Shown here one piece after another: positions 37,416 through 49,316 of a DNA stretch of 64,000 nt (its first letter is position 1; every line of letters starts with the position of its first letter). Both the position numbers and the translations under genes were made by a program. The DNA is taken from the NCBI GenBank assembly GCA_002105175.1, contig MCGE01000010.1, forward strand, positions 1,302,001 to 1,366,000. Direction: 5' to 3'. A model generated the notes under the pieces. The model saw nothing but the letters and a program-made list of their open reading frames with translations. It had not been told where the DNA came from and searched no databases. The DNA is from Absidia repens (Eukaryota; Mucoromycota; Mucoromycetes; Mucorales; Cunninghamellaceae).

Positions 37416-38599
37416 AGAGTTTTTAAAATGAAAATAACGAGATTTTATGGTTCTATTTTGTGCTGACCATCCCGCTATTTGTAAGAAAAGCGGTGCTTAC
37501 ATTAATAAAGTAAAGTTCATGATTATTCTTACTATGTCCCAATTAAAAAAGCTTGTAACTAGTATTTAGGATCTATCATGATCAATTATTCCAATTGCCA
37601 TCTCTTAATCTGACTTTCACTAGCATGATAATACTCAGATGGATAGGTGTATTATTCCTGACACCACATCTCTCAAACTGAAGTTCGGATTTTTTCAAAA
37701 GCCTTTTTCATTTCGATGGAAGAAAAAAAATTACAAGAGAGTACTCCAGAAATGTATTGCCTTGATATATATAGCATGGTTACAGGCATTAGAATTACCC
37801 ACAATAAAGATGCCATTTTGTTTTCTCATTGATATTGTTATTGTGGGTCGCCACTGTAGATAGAATAGCAGTAAAAAAGGGGAAGGTTACCAGTATATAA
37901 TAGAAAAATCAGGGGATAAATAAAAATGAATGAAAATTTGGGTGCACTATTAATAAATATATAGATGTTTTCATATATAGTATATTGTGCTTGTCAGGAA
38001 CCAGGAATTACGAGAGCATATTCGTTATTCAAATTGCGACCCAAGGGTGTGCTATATATAGGACATTTCGACTACCTTTCAATTCTAAATTTGAAGCAAA
38101 AGAGTTCGAACAACTTAATTCTCCTTTCCTAGAGCATATTTACGTATTCATTCTTTAGCATGCCAAAAATGAAGTTGCCATTTAATCAAACATGCAACAA
38201 AAACGTGAAACTAAAACGTTTTGTGTGTAGAATATTTTGTTTATGTACAAATATAAATTTTGGTTATTATCAAACGAAATTTGGAGACACTTCAGCTATT
38301 ATCTCCGTGTATATTAAGGATGGCTGTTGGTTCAATTTGAGGGGATGGGGTGGGATGGGGCAAATACCATGTTTGTTTTATACCCATCCAAAAAAATAAA
38401 TAAAGACTGTAACAAGCTGAATATATGTAACATGTCCAGTTCAGAGAAGGTTATGCTAGAGACACGGCAGAGAATGATTGATATGAATGGTAGAGCTTCA
38501 AAAGGTCTGTGCTTGTATTATCTAAAAACTGTCAACCAGTCTGTGGTGGAGGGTAAGCGGTTTAAAAATAAAACAGAAAGCATTGGAAAATGACCCAAA
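37416..38599. other. Region between repeat copies B and C
   Basis: About 1.2 kb of A/T-rich sequence. Two plus-strand frames (37639-37863 and 38160-38399) have no recognisable motif and no clear splice context. Nothing here can be supported as a gene. Confidence 0.5.
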
Positions 38600-39460
38600 G
38601 TGATGGCTACACGCACAGCATGACCTATATTCATTTATAAATTGGTTCATCAGGAATAAGACGATTGATTATAGTATAGGGTATATTACTGCCAACCTGT
38701 CTCTTGAGAACGGGGAGGGGAGCGAGAACGTAGTCATAGTGAGCGAATTACAGATCAAATGTTTAGTAGGACACTCATAAAACTGCTACAGTTGCGACAT
38801 TATTTACTATCAAATAGATCAGAGTACTTTTGATAAAAGGCATACTTTATTGAAGTATATTAATAGAGAGTAAATCTAAAGACGAGGGGTTCATTGTATC
38901 AAGAGATTCATTGTAAGGATCTGTTGGGGTAAGCTTGAGGGACACTAATGTGAGATTTAAGAAATGGACTACATTAATCTAAAGGGGCCATTGTGAAATA
39001 AGAGCTAGTATACTGTATAAGTCATGAGAAAGACTAAAGGGGCGTAGTTATTGAAGCACAACAACGGTGAGTACTAACCGAAGGAGTGATGGTAGTAGAA
39101 AGGAATCTATAATACAAGACATAAGAGAGACTAGTAAAACAGTTTTTCATTGAGTCAAATCAGAAGAGACATATTTTATTTCGATGTTAATGCAAACTAT
39201 GGACAAACTAACACTAAACTACGCTAAATGAAGAATATAACAAACCAACTAATGGTTGTCCAAAATCCTGAATCCAAAATGAAAGGGTTACCCCATGCAT
39301 CTTGTCTTCCCTAAGCTGAAGCCCTCTCTAAACTATTCCTGACATTAATCTAACTCCATCATAACTCCAAAAGTTACAATGGTGAAGGAAAAAATGAAGA
39401 GAAAGAAAAAAAAAAGCGAAGAAAGAGAAATCACATGTGCGGGGTTTGAACGTTCCCAGC
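38600..39460 (+). repeat. Dispersed repeat family, copy C
   Basis: Landmarks in the same order as copies A and B: 'gtagtcatagtgagcgaatt' (38731), 'tagtaggacactcataaa' (38764), 'cagtttttcattgagtcaaa' (39140), 'gagacatattttatttcg' (39165), the core with 'gaaagggttaccccatgcat' (39281), 'ctctaaactattcctgac' (39326), and the end motif 'gtgcggggtttgaacg' (39436). More diverged from A and B than they are from each other in the core. Confidence 0.8.
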
Positions 39461-40098
39461 TGGCAAACAATTTTTTCGTCGTTTGTAAAGGAAAACTCCC
39501 CCTCCCTACTTTTTTTCCTTGGTGCTGCAATTCCTTAATCACTCAGCAAAAATCGAACGGCATCGTACTGTTTTGGGTATTTTGGAAAAGCGAAGAGAAG
39601 GAGATAAAAAGTTTATGTAAATGGAACTTCGAAGGGGACAAATGATTTTCCGTAAAAAAATTATATGTTGGCTTGTGGGAAAGATTAGTAGGAAGAGACA
39701 ACGAAGTTCAAGGCAGGGTAACAATTTTATGTGGTCTAATAAAGAATGTGCATAATAAATGCGTAGCGTGTTAGGATGCGATGGAAAAGGAGAAAATAAA
39801 ACATTGGAGTGTGCAGTAAGGGGGGGAAGGAAATGTTCCTTAAGGTCTATAATTATCATTGAATGTGTTATATATATATATATATATATATGCAAGGTAT
39901 AATGCATACTGTAGTATTATTTGATTCCAGTATCATAGAGCTATATTTAGGATAAATAGACAACATAAGAAGATAAAAGTACAAAACAAAAACAGGATTT
40001 TTATTGACAAAACAAAAAGATGAGTGTAAAATGCTAATAAAGATAAAACTACAATGTGACAAAGGAGGAAGAAGGAGAAGAGGGTAAATATATAATAA
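39461..40098. other. Intergenic region before the methyltransferase 3' end
   Basis: About 640 bp with an (AT)n stretch near 39869-39892 and poly(A)-rich segments. No supported gene. Confidence 0.6.
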
Positions 40099-41093
40099 TC
40101 ATGGTGAATAGGTAGCAGAAAAAGAGAGCCAGAAGAGCTGATTGGTGGAAGAAGCTGGAAGGTACTGTTCTTGGTCAAGTAAGGGTATGCGCAATTCGGA
40201 CTCCATTTGGATATCACCAAATCCATGTTGAGAAAGTAATGACTTGAATTCATGTTGTCCAAGATAAAATTTCTTTGTCCACTGTTGTTGATCGGCATCG
40301 TCTTCGTCATCATCCGTATCTTGATTCAATTGTAGTCGATCGACGCAACCCGAATGTAACATTGCCACATGTGCACCAACGAAAAGTCCGCCAGGTCGTA
40401 ATAATTTCGCCATCCTTGCAATGAATCGGTCCACTTGAGATATATCTTGGAATAAATGAATCACACTCCCTGCCATCACTACAGCTGTTTGCCCATCATA
40501 AGTGTTGACCCCACAACGATCGTTCCTAGTGTCTGTTTCTGTAAAAATGTCGCCCACCAGAAAAGTGATCGGACAGTGCTGTCGATCCTTGAATAATTCA
40601 TAGCCGCATTCGATGTAGTGAGAGGAACTGTCTAAGCCAACAAGATATTCCTTTGGGTATCCATCCAAATATAATTGACGAAGGTCCGTGCCTAGTTCAA
40701 AGGAAAAATAGAGCCATTGTGTCAATCTGTGAGCCGTTTTATCACATACAGTGAAACTATTACCTGTGCAACACCCAATATCAATCAAGAAGGGATCTCG
40801 TTGACTTTTGTATTTCAATACTTGTGAATAAAAAAACCGTCTGTTCATACGAGAGGTGGCAAACTTGTATTGGTCAATACATCGGTAAGAAGTTTCTGTC
40901 TAAAGAAAAAAAAAAGTTGCTATGAGAATGTGTGTCATAGTGAATAGAGTTTGTTAACTGGTCAAAGGCTTACCTTTTTCAATATCCGTTGAATGGTTTT
41001 CAAGTGAGTCTCGAGATCCGTCAAGGTTTGAATACCAACATAGTCACGATAGAGTTGTAAGGTGGTCTGATCAAGGAAAGGATGGGGATTCAT
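40099..41093 (-). CDS. Class I SAM-dependent methyltransferase (282 aa)
   Basis: Three exons: 41093-40974, 40899-40764 and 40691-40099. Motif I is DIGCCTGTDLRQL, joined across the second intron; a typical acidic motif II follows (YLVGLDSSSHYIECG), then VGDIF and a motif around AGSVIHLFQ and LLRPGGLFVGAHVAM. This is the Rossmann-fold methyltransferase pattern of the type 11/12 group. The N-terminal 80 residues (YRDYVGIQTLTDLETH onward) are helical and probably form a fungal family-specific cap. Substrate unknown. It lacks a signal or targeting peptide. An acidic stretch (DTDDDEDDADQQQ) sits in a surface loop. Confidence 0.8.
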
Positions 41094-42176
41094 TAAAAAA
41101 AAATGGAGATAAAAGAAGGGTACAGTCGGGCGAAAAACGAAAAAGAAGCAATAGGGTAAAAAAAAAAAAAAAAAAACTGACAAAAAGTTCCGCTAGCAGC
41201 TTTTTGCGGGTGCCGAAATTTGTTCTCATTTTGTGTCTGATAGCGAGCGCAGCCAACAACGCCTCGCCAAACTTTTTTGCGTTCCCTATTGCCAACCTCT
41301 ACCACTTGTTGAAATCAAATTGAATACAATGAAAAACAAGAAAAGAAATGAAAAAAAAAGGAAGGAAAGGAAAATGGCTCATCGGCCCAATGTTTCACAG
41401 AGAACCCCTCTTCTCTCCCGCCAGGAGATAAACAAAGATGCTCACTTATGATCATCCCAGTTGGTCTTTTATGAAAAGAAATTCCTAAAAAGAATCCTGA
41501 GCATCAAGCGGCTCGTTTTTTTCTTTTCTTTTTTTTTGTCACTCAGATCATATGATATGAGCGACTTCTTTTTTTTTTAATTCACAAAAAAGAAATGTCA
41601 ATGGAACAATGAAATGAGAGTAGAAGTCTCTCTGAAGAATGTATAGAACATTCGACCCTGAAGTTAGTTTAATGGTTAGAACGATCCGTTTATATATTGG
41701 TTAGAGGATTTTCTTTTTCTTTATACGAAGTTTCGTTTTCATTTTTTTTTTCTCCCCCTTAGAAGTAATAGAATAGTATGTTAGTGCTAATATGTATTTA
41801 TAGTTATTACTCTATCGGCTTTTATTAACGATGATGATTTTATTGTGTGCGTGCGTGCGTATGTGTGTGTGGATATGCGTGTGTGGAAAACCTCCCTTCT
41901 GTGCCTCTCTCCTCAATTCCACGGTTTCTTCATATTCTATATGCTAGGTCTGATTTTTTGCCACATCTTGGTTTAAAACTCCTCTCCCTTTTTTTTTTGA
42001 GTTGTTTCTGGTGCTTCTAAACTTTACCCCTGAAAAAAAAAATGCATCGACAAATTTCAAGGCAGACAATTTATTTATTTTTTATATAAAAGCCCTGCTT
42101 TTTTCTCACTGCATTTTTTCTTCTTCTTCTTTATTATTCGACTTTATATATTTAACCTAATCCAATCACATTCATC
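41094..42176. promoter_or_regulatory. Divergent promoter region; TATA box for the calcineurin-like gene
   Basis: About 1.1 kb between divergent genes. A clear TATATAAA (42083-42090) lies 87 bp before the calcineurin-like ATG, with a CT-rich stretch after it, so that gene has its own promoter. No frame for a phosphatase catalytic domain exists here. Near 41653 there is a tRNA A-box-like string without a B box. Confidence 0.6.
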
Positions 42177-42623
42177 ATGTCACTTGCTATCTTAAACCCT
42201 CAAGAAGAATTAAACCACGGCGACGTCGTTCTTGCTAACAATCAACAACGACGACAAATTATCAAGAAAAAGGTGATGGCTATTGGAAAAATGTCAAAGC
42301 ACTTTGCCGTTTTACGAGAACATCCCCAATTGGTTGCTGAATTGAAACAATTGAATGGTGGCAAGTTGCCTCTTGGTGTTTTGGCTCAAGGTGAACAAGG
42401 TCTATTGAATGGTAAATAAATACAAAAATGTCTTTTTTTTTTTTTTAGATTGCATGAATTCCTAATATTTTTTTTTGAAATAGCGATTGCCAAGTTTAAA
42501 GCCGAAGGCAAAACATTGAAACAACATCGAATGGATGACACCGTTGAACAAAAGGACCGATCATTACAACACATTATCCTTGCCACACCAAACACCAAAG
42601 TAGCCCGCGAAGGCCAAATTTGA
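42177..42623 (+). CDS. Stand-alone calcineurin A C-terminal regulatory domain protein (124 aa)
   Basis: Two exons, 42177-42411 and 42484-42623. Residues 25-90 resemble the part of calcineurin A that follows the phosphatase and B-subunit-binding helix: IIKKKVMAIGKMSKHFAVLR (29-48) aligns with the calmodulin-binding helix, and GGKLPLGVLAQGEQGL (61-76) with the conserved segment after it. The autoinhibitory region is at best weakly represented (AKFKAEGKTLKQHR). There is no catalytic domain, and none is encoded upstream: the nearest gene on that side is a divergent methyltransferase. A TATA box, an intron with consensus sites and a start in good context suggest a working gene. It might bind calmodulin or modulate calcineurin; this is inference. 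Confidence 0.7.
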
Positions 42624-43438
42624 TTATTGTTTGCCTTTCTTATACCATTTTTTCTAACCGTCTCTCTCTCTCTCTGTTTTATCTCATCAACATGTGTATA
42701 TACCAATAAAGATGAGATTCAAACTCATCGCCGTCCTTCCCCTTCTCCTTCTCCTTCCAAATTTCCCTCTCTCTCCTATCTACAGTGTTTAGTTATAATC
42801 TATTCTTTCTTTATTTTTACTCCTATCCATATAAGATTTATATACGTGTTTCCTTTATCCAATACATTAATAAAAAGAAAGTTATACCTTATTTTTTTGT
42901 TTGTTTGTTTTGATTGATTGATTGATTTTTGTCTTTTTTTATTGTTTCAATGAAAATGTATTGAATGACTTCATTCCATCCCGCCCTGTTCGCCCCCTCG
43001 TCTCCTTCATATACATATAAAAACTTGATACCGAGCACCCATCCACTTGTTCACCAACCCATTGTAATCTATTCCTATTTCACCGTCTTTCCCACCTTTC
43101 TTTTTCAACCCCCTGAATCAGCATTCTTTTTTCCATCATCCACATAATCTATATAAATGTATATATCAGGAAGTGAGAATAATATGTATCAGTGAATATT
43201 TATTAAAAAAGATGGGGTTGATTTATTCCTGCAGATATATAAAAATAACCAAGAAAACAAGATAAAAAAATATAAAACTATACTACGATGACATAACAAG
43301 GGCAATAAGAGGAAGACTATACACATAAATAACTAATAATACTAATAAAAAAGACAACATCAACATCAACATCAAAAGATCAATAATAACAGAAAGAAAC
43401 AATAATAATAATAAAGGGAATATGGACAGGACTAAATA
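42624..43438. other. Convergent intergenic region
   Basis: 3' ends of the calcineurin-like gene (+, AATAAA at 42703) and VID21 (-). T/C-rich then A-rich with CATCAA-type repeats near 43355-43375. No gene. Confidence 0.7.
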
Positions 43439-44090
43439 CTAAGAGGGAGGTTGATGAGGAGGATGTTGTATCATTGGTGACGAGGATTGAGGCGATTGTT
43501 GATGCTGAAGTTGCTGTTGCTGTGTTGCTTGTTGCTGCGCTTGTTGACGCTGTAATTGCTGTTGAATCAGTAGCGCCTGTTGGAATCGGTGGAGTTGTTG
43601 TTGCTGCTGTTGTTGCTGTTGTTGTGCGGTCATATAACCAGCTGGTGTATTTGCCGTGTTATTAGCATTGAGATGAGGAGAATTCATTTGCTGATTCATG
43701 AGAGGACTTGACATGAGCTGGGGTGGCGTCTGGTGTTGCTGCTGTTGCTGAGGATGAGCCATACCCGCAAGTGATCCATTGACCAAACCCTGTTGTTGCT
43801 GTTGATGAAGATGATGTTGCTGTTGTTGCTGTTGCTGCTGCTGCTGCTGCTGCTGCTGACGAGCTTGCTGCTGCTGCTGTTGAGCTGCAGCATTTCGCAT
43901 TTGTAATTGAGCCAAGTATCGTTGTAATTGTGCTTGTTGATTGGGTGGAAGCTGTTGGATAGGATAGCCCATTTGCGCCAATTGAGCAGCAAACGCGAGA
44001 CTAGTAGCAGGATTCATAGGAGACTGTGATTGTTGCTGCTGCGATGGGACTGATTGCGGTTGTTGTTGTTGCTGAATCACCGGTGAAGCT

Positions 44091-44122
<32 letters not shown>

Positions 44123-47100
44123 TTGTTGTTGCTGTTGTTGCATGACAGATACCAACGTGGGTGATTGATTCGCTGCACCTATATAAAAAGGTAAGTGAGG
44201 AGGTTAAATGATAATCTAATAAAAGATATCTGCATGTTCCCCTCCCCTCCTCTGTCCCCCCTCCCTCCCATTTTCCTCCTTCACCTCCTCCCCATCCTTC
44301 CCCCTCTTTTGTTTAATTTTAATAGCATCCGCTCCATTGTACAAATATTACCTTGTGGTTGTTGGTTCATAGGCATCATTGGATTGCTTGCGAATCGTTG
44401 CATTGGTATTGATACAGGTGGTCGAATCATGGATGTTGACTGTTGTTGGGAAAGTGCCTGGGATTGAGGTATTTGTTGCTGTTGATTTTGTCCTCGGATT
44501 TGCTGTTGCTGCTGCTGCTGCTGTTGCGCCTGCTGCTGAACCTGTTGAGGTTGCTGTTGTTGCTGCTGAACCTGTTGCTGTTGTTGTTGCTGAACCTGTT
44601 GCTGCTGTTGCTGCTGTGCTTGTGCTGCTGCCATCAGAGCCATTTGTTGCTGTCGTAAAAGTTGAAGCTGCGCCGGTGGGTATCTATTTAGTGCAGGATT
44701 CTGATTTGAGGGTATTGGTTGAGGTGCCCGAATCATATGATTGTTGCCCACAGGGTTGTTCGCCAAATTCGACAATGCATTAGTTTGATTCGTCATGATC
44801 GGCGCTGCTGACGTTGTGCTTTGCATCCCTGATACATTGGTTGCTGTTGCTGTAGGAGGTCTGACTTGACTAGCCACTGGTGAATGGATTCTCGGTACAA
44901 CCTACGCACCCCCGTCCCCCCCAATAGTGTGGTTTAATGTTAACTAAACTCTTTCTATTTTCAGTGATATTTCTTCTTCTTCTTACGTTAGAATTCGCCC
45001 CTTGAGTTCCATTCAATCCATACATTTGCCGTTGTTCCAATAGTGCCTGTTGTCGTTCCCGCTGTATTTTGTGTAGACTGAGTTCCATCGCTGTAGGTAG
45101 TCGCTTTCCTGAACTATTCATCCCATGCACTTCAATTGTATTTCCTGGCGCTGATGCATTGTCTATTAAGAAAAAAAAAAGGTTGTCAATATTTCAAAAT
45201 AATACCTACACCTCTCCCTCCCCGCCCCGCATCTCCCTTATTTTTGTTTTATTCTGTAAGCTTACTATTGGTCTTTTGGCTTTCCTCCCGTTTTCGTTGA
45301 GTTTTCTTGATGGCTTCAAAAATACTGTATTGTCGTTGCTTTTTCCTTGCAGAGTCAAACTTGACAATGGATGGACGTCTTGATAATTCTTTTTTGAGCT
45401 TGGCCGCGTAAACTATAGATATTGAGAAAAGTAAATTGGTGAGTGACCAAGGCAAATCCCCCCTTCATCCTTGATTTACTTACCAGAGTTAACTTGACCA
45501 GATAAGGATGTTAAATTGTTTTGTCTCCAGCGTTCATGCAGTTCCCAAGGGGTTCGTTTTTCGGCCGCCAGTGACGCTCTGAACGAATTGAATGCATCAC
45601 AGATGAGTTCCCAATTAAATGAAAACTGCACAATCAATGATATCAGGCACAAATCATCATCTTCCGTCCAAACACCCGGCGGAGGAATGCCAGAAGAAGG
45701 AGCATGTGGTGTAGGGGGTAGAGCTGCTGGCGTGTCCTTGACCTTTTTGTGAGCAAATAAGGCTAGAAACAAGAAAAAGAAATATATTGATTGAGTCGAT
45801 ATGCGCAACCTCCCCCTCCCCCTCTCTCCGTTTTTTTTTTTTTTCATTTTCAATACTTACGAGACACTAATGGTGTTAGATCGTATCGGTTGTTGCCTGG
45901 TAAAGTAGTCACAGAATCATCTTCCGCCTTATACATTGATATAGGTTGACCATCGATGGTTCGTTTTCTCGGAGTATGATTGTCGTGCTTGTCACTGGAT
46001 CTGAATTTGACAGTGGAGAGTTTGGTGAGAGATACAATACGCCCGTATTCTGCTTCGTTAAAGTACGGATCATTCATGTTGGGATCAGGTGGTCCATAGG
46101 TGAGATTGTCAGGAAGTAGAAGAGTGTTGATATCCAGGTGTTGAAAGTCCTCCATAGGTAGTGTCACAATGGTATGGCTGGGATCACATTCCTCGATCAA
46201 ACGCTGACAAAGTAGTTTTGCTGTTGCTGATAGTTGTTGATCTTGATGTTCGTTGCTTTCTGCACCATTGTCGATATGTAGAGTGGATGTATGATTAGCC
46301 GTGCTGTCGAGAGTACTTTTGCTTCCGTCAAGTTGCTTCACTGTGATATCGGAACCGCCACCCACATTTTTGTCATCAGTATTATTGCCATCACTGTTGT
46401 TAATATCCGCTTGTTGTTCTGAATCTACGACGCCATCCAATCCCGCAGCTGGTGTAATTATTTTTGTTGTGTCTGTTTCTACTGCTGAATCCATTTCTGC
46501 TGAATCTTTTTTGGTTGCTGCGTCAGTTCCTGCCGTATTCATTGTCACGGTTTCCGCTGTTGGTGTACCTGTTACTGGTGTATTTGCTTCCGCTGTGTCT
46601 ATCATTGTTGTATCCATCGATGTTGAGTCTAACGTTGCTATTTCATCCTTTGGCTTCAAGTCCTCGTCTGCTGATAGATATTCCGATGGGGTTTGTTTAC
46701 GAGTAGGTATACAGACAGTAGATTTATCTAGGGCATGATGCCATTCCATCACGGCCCTTGAGACCATGTAAGCACTAGCAATTTTCCATTTGCGTTCCTC
46801 TTTAAAGTCAGTCCGCATCCACTTCATTTCATCCAAAACAGAATCCCAATGTGTTTTTGTCCTTGGTACTGATGTGTGCCGCCGTATTTGTTTCAAGCTC
46901 CACATGTGTTTCGATTTCAGGTTTTCGATTTGTTGCACAGTCTTAATGGATTTGAGTTCACTTCGAGCAAGCTACATGATAAAGATAATCAAATGTATTG
47001 ATTTTTTATTAGCCTTTCCGTTTCTGTACCACTATACCGCTTCTTCTTTGACTTACATTCCAATCTTGAGTGGTGATGATTTTGCGAGCCGTTTGTAGTG

Positions 47101-48060
47101 TTTTGTATAGTGGTTGAGCGTTGGCTTTCAGAGTCCATGCGTATAAATCAAACTGACCAGTCTTGTCGGAGCGATGATCGTCAAGTCGTAAACTGTTGTA
47201 AGTTTGCACAGGTGTTAATCGGGAATCCGCCGAACTGGGAGTATATATCATTGTTCGTTGAGCCGTCTTTGAAATGGGTGCAAGTTCTGGCATTCTGGTT
47301 GGTGATGATTTCGTAGATTCGTCTTGTTGGACACCGTGTTGCAGTTCCTATTTCAATAAATGCCCAGTATTTAACTATACCCTTCCGACCGTATCCAAAT
47401 ATCCAGTATTCCTTACATTTGAATCATCCATATGATTTGACGAGGCTTCCAAATCATTAGGTAGCATAGAGTGCGAATCCAGCGCGTCTACCTTGGCAGG
47501 CTTCAAGAGATTATTCAAATCAGGCAGATCAAAGTTCTTGGAGGCAAGAGTTTGTCTATTTGGAATTACAAGATCAGTAAATCACGTGGTTTTGTAGAAC
47601 AAGCTCCAACTCTACTTACCGCAAAGTGTCTTTTTCCCAATAATCATCCCATTTCGACATCTCTAGTATCGCCATGTCACCATTTTTGAGAAATTCGGTG
47701 AAGCTTGATTCTAAATCGTCATACGGATGGATCATCAATAATTCCTTGACCAGTGTTCCATGGTGTGTGAAGAGAGAACTAAATACATGAAGTGGTTTAG
47801 TCAAACCTACATAAGTATCAACGATCAACGGATTACTTGCCCACTTTACTTACTCTAATTCTTTGGTCAACTTTTTTCTAGTTTCATGTGACACGTCCTG
47901 TATGGTGTGATTCATCTGTTTAGAAAAATCACAAAAATCAGTTCAGAGAAGCTAAGTACCATATAGCATATGATTCAGTGATTCATTGTGAACTTACCAT
48001 ATTATCCGATTCCGCTGTTGTTTCCGGTTGTATTGTGGTATCCAGAATATCAGAAGCCAT
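43439..48060 (-). CDS. VID21: VID21/EAF1-like platform subunit of the NuA4 histone acetyltransferase (1238 aa)
   Basis: Eleven exons: 48060-47998, 47915-47854, 47778-47620, 47555-47417, 47347-47057, 46971-45861, 45762-45484, 45412-45266, 45162-44987, 44901-44352 and 44178-43439. An HSA domain starts exon 6 (about residues 239-330: IENLKSKHMWSLKQIRR, WMRTDFKEERKWKIASAY), which recruits actin-related proteins. A SANT/Myb-like domain lies in exon 7 (about 625-685: GVWTEDDDLCLISLIVQFSF, NWELICDAFNSF). This HSA-then-SANT order defines Eaf1/Vid21. The C-terminal third is poly-Gln, with several runs of 10-17 Q, as in other fungal homologues. Nuclear chromatin role. The acidic, Thr-rich stretch between the domains is not conserved. 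Confidence 0.9.
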
Positions 48061-49145
48061 TGTTCAAGATGAAGAGAGAGGAGAAAAGAAGAGACAGTCG
48101 TTGAAGAGAAAAGAAGGATGTCAGATATTGCAATGACTTGTGACTAGATACGGAAATAAAACAAGATATGCGTAAGTTGAGCGTGTTCTTCAGTGCAGTA
48201 AGTGTAGCTGTCCGTTACCGTTTTATGACCAAAGAGACGTCCCTATGTTTTAAAATACATATTTATATGAGTTGGGTAAGTGAAAGACTAGAACTGAGAT
48301 GTGATGATGTTACCTTGAGGAAAATAAAAGTGGTTTTCTATGTAATTTAATCTTGTAGAAATGAAGCCAGAGGAATGATGGAAAAGCTTGAAGGTCAATC
48401 AATAGGCTAATAAATCAGCGGGGTAGTCAGATGTTGATGTCTATTAATTTTTATCGTTTCCTTCTAAAAGAATAAGTAAATGAATCGAGTCTTTGAAGCA
48501 GCATATTCACACGCCTGTTTGCCATTGTTTTTTCAATTACCTGTGTAGAATGATGAGCAACTTACGTGAATTCCAAGACCGGAAGAGTAAATAAGATAAG
48601 ATACTAAAAAAGAAAATATAAAGCAAACGTAAAGAGAACGTGCGTTAGTAAGGAAACGTCAAATAATGCATATCATCTTTGCTTTCGTCATCAAAATGGT
48701 CTTGTCTTGATATAATTTACCTTTGTTTTCCCACTTGTTAAACCACCAAGTACACAAGTACAAGATATTAAAAAGTTAAATAATATAAATAGAAATAAAA
48801 AGAGATATCAGAAGAAAAAGTAGATGGAAATCTATAAGATCGTTTTTATAAAAAAAAAAAAGTTGAAACCAGAAAAAAGGGGGAAGAAATCGAATAAAAC
48901 AAAAAACTGCCCGACACTCTGCTTTTTTGAAGTCAAGGAGGGGTCAACGAAATTAGGCATATTCAAACCCCGAGACAACCCGTTGCAGGCAAAAAAAAAA
49001 ACCATCTGTATATTTTTTATTTAATCAATAGAGAAAAAATATCATAAACATTTAATATACTACACAAAACACATTGATACAATATATAACTAATAATAAT
49101 AATAATAATAATAAAAATAAAAGAAACCCCATCAGGCTTAATTTT
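48061..49145. other. Intergenic region upstream of VID21
   Basis: About 1.1 kb of A/T-rich sequence with (TAA)n near 49090-49120. Includes the 3' region of the small peptide gene (AATAAA-type signal on the minus strand near 49015). No frame with family resemblance. Confidence 0.6.
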
Positions 49146-49316
49146 TCAATGTCGGCCATTACAGAAAGGGCTGGGAGGGCCATTGGAGCCATTTATACAT
49201 CCTGCTCGTTTATCCACAATAGGTGCAGCATTAACATTGTTCACTAAAACCGTCAGTAAAAGAGTACCAATAATAAGCAAGGTTGTGCCGTTGTTGATAA
49301 GAGAGTTGTTCATCAT
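49146..49316 (-). CDS. Small secreted peptide precursor with Kex2-type site (56 aa)
   Basis: Single exon. The precursor has a start MMNNSLINNGTTLLIIGTLL, a hydrophobic core and a likely signal-peptidase site after VNNVNAA. Then APIVDKR ends in a Lys-Arg dibasic site, the classic Kex2 cut. The predicted mature peptide (19 aa, AGCINGSNGPPSPFCNGRH) has two cysteines and a potential N-glycosylation site (NGS). A TATA box stands about 150 bp upstream and AATAAA-like signals follow. Nothing is known of its role; secreted signalling peptide, antimicrobial or effector are guesses. It is short and was found by reading the minus strand. I know of no homologue. Confidence 0.6.
   Translation of the reverse strand: MMNNSLINNGTTLLIIGTLLLTVLVNNVNAAPIVDKRAGCINGSNGPPSPFCNGRH

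Noticed and set aside
38160..38399. 79-aa plus-strand frame between repeats B and C
   Set aside because: No motif, no promoter or splice context, and it lies in repeat-rich A/T-rich sequence.
41650..41680. tRNA-like A box (tagtttaatggttagaac)
   Set aside because: The string looks like a tRNA D arm, but there is no B box or pairing acceptor stem within the expected distance.
41094..42176. Search for a calcineurin catalytic domain upstream of the short gene
   Set aside because: No phosphatase motif in any frame; the region is a divergent promoter.
43474..44783. Plus-strand Val/Ala/Leu-rich frames opposite VID21
   Set aside because: They are the reverse reading of the CAG/CAA repeats.
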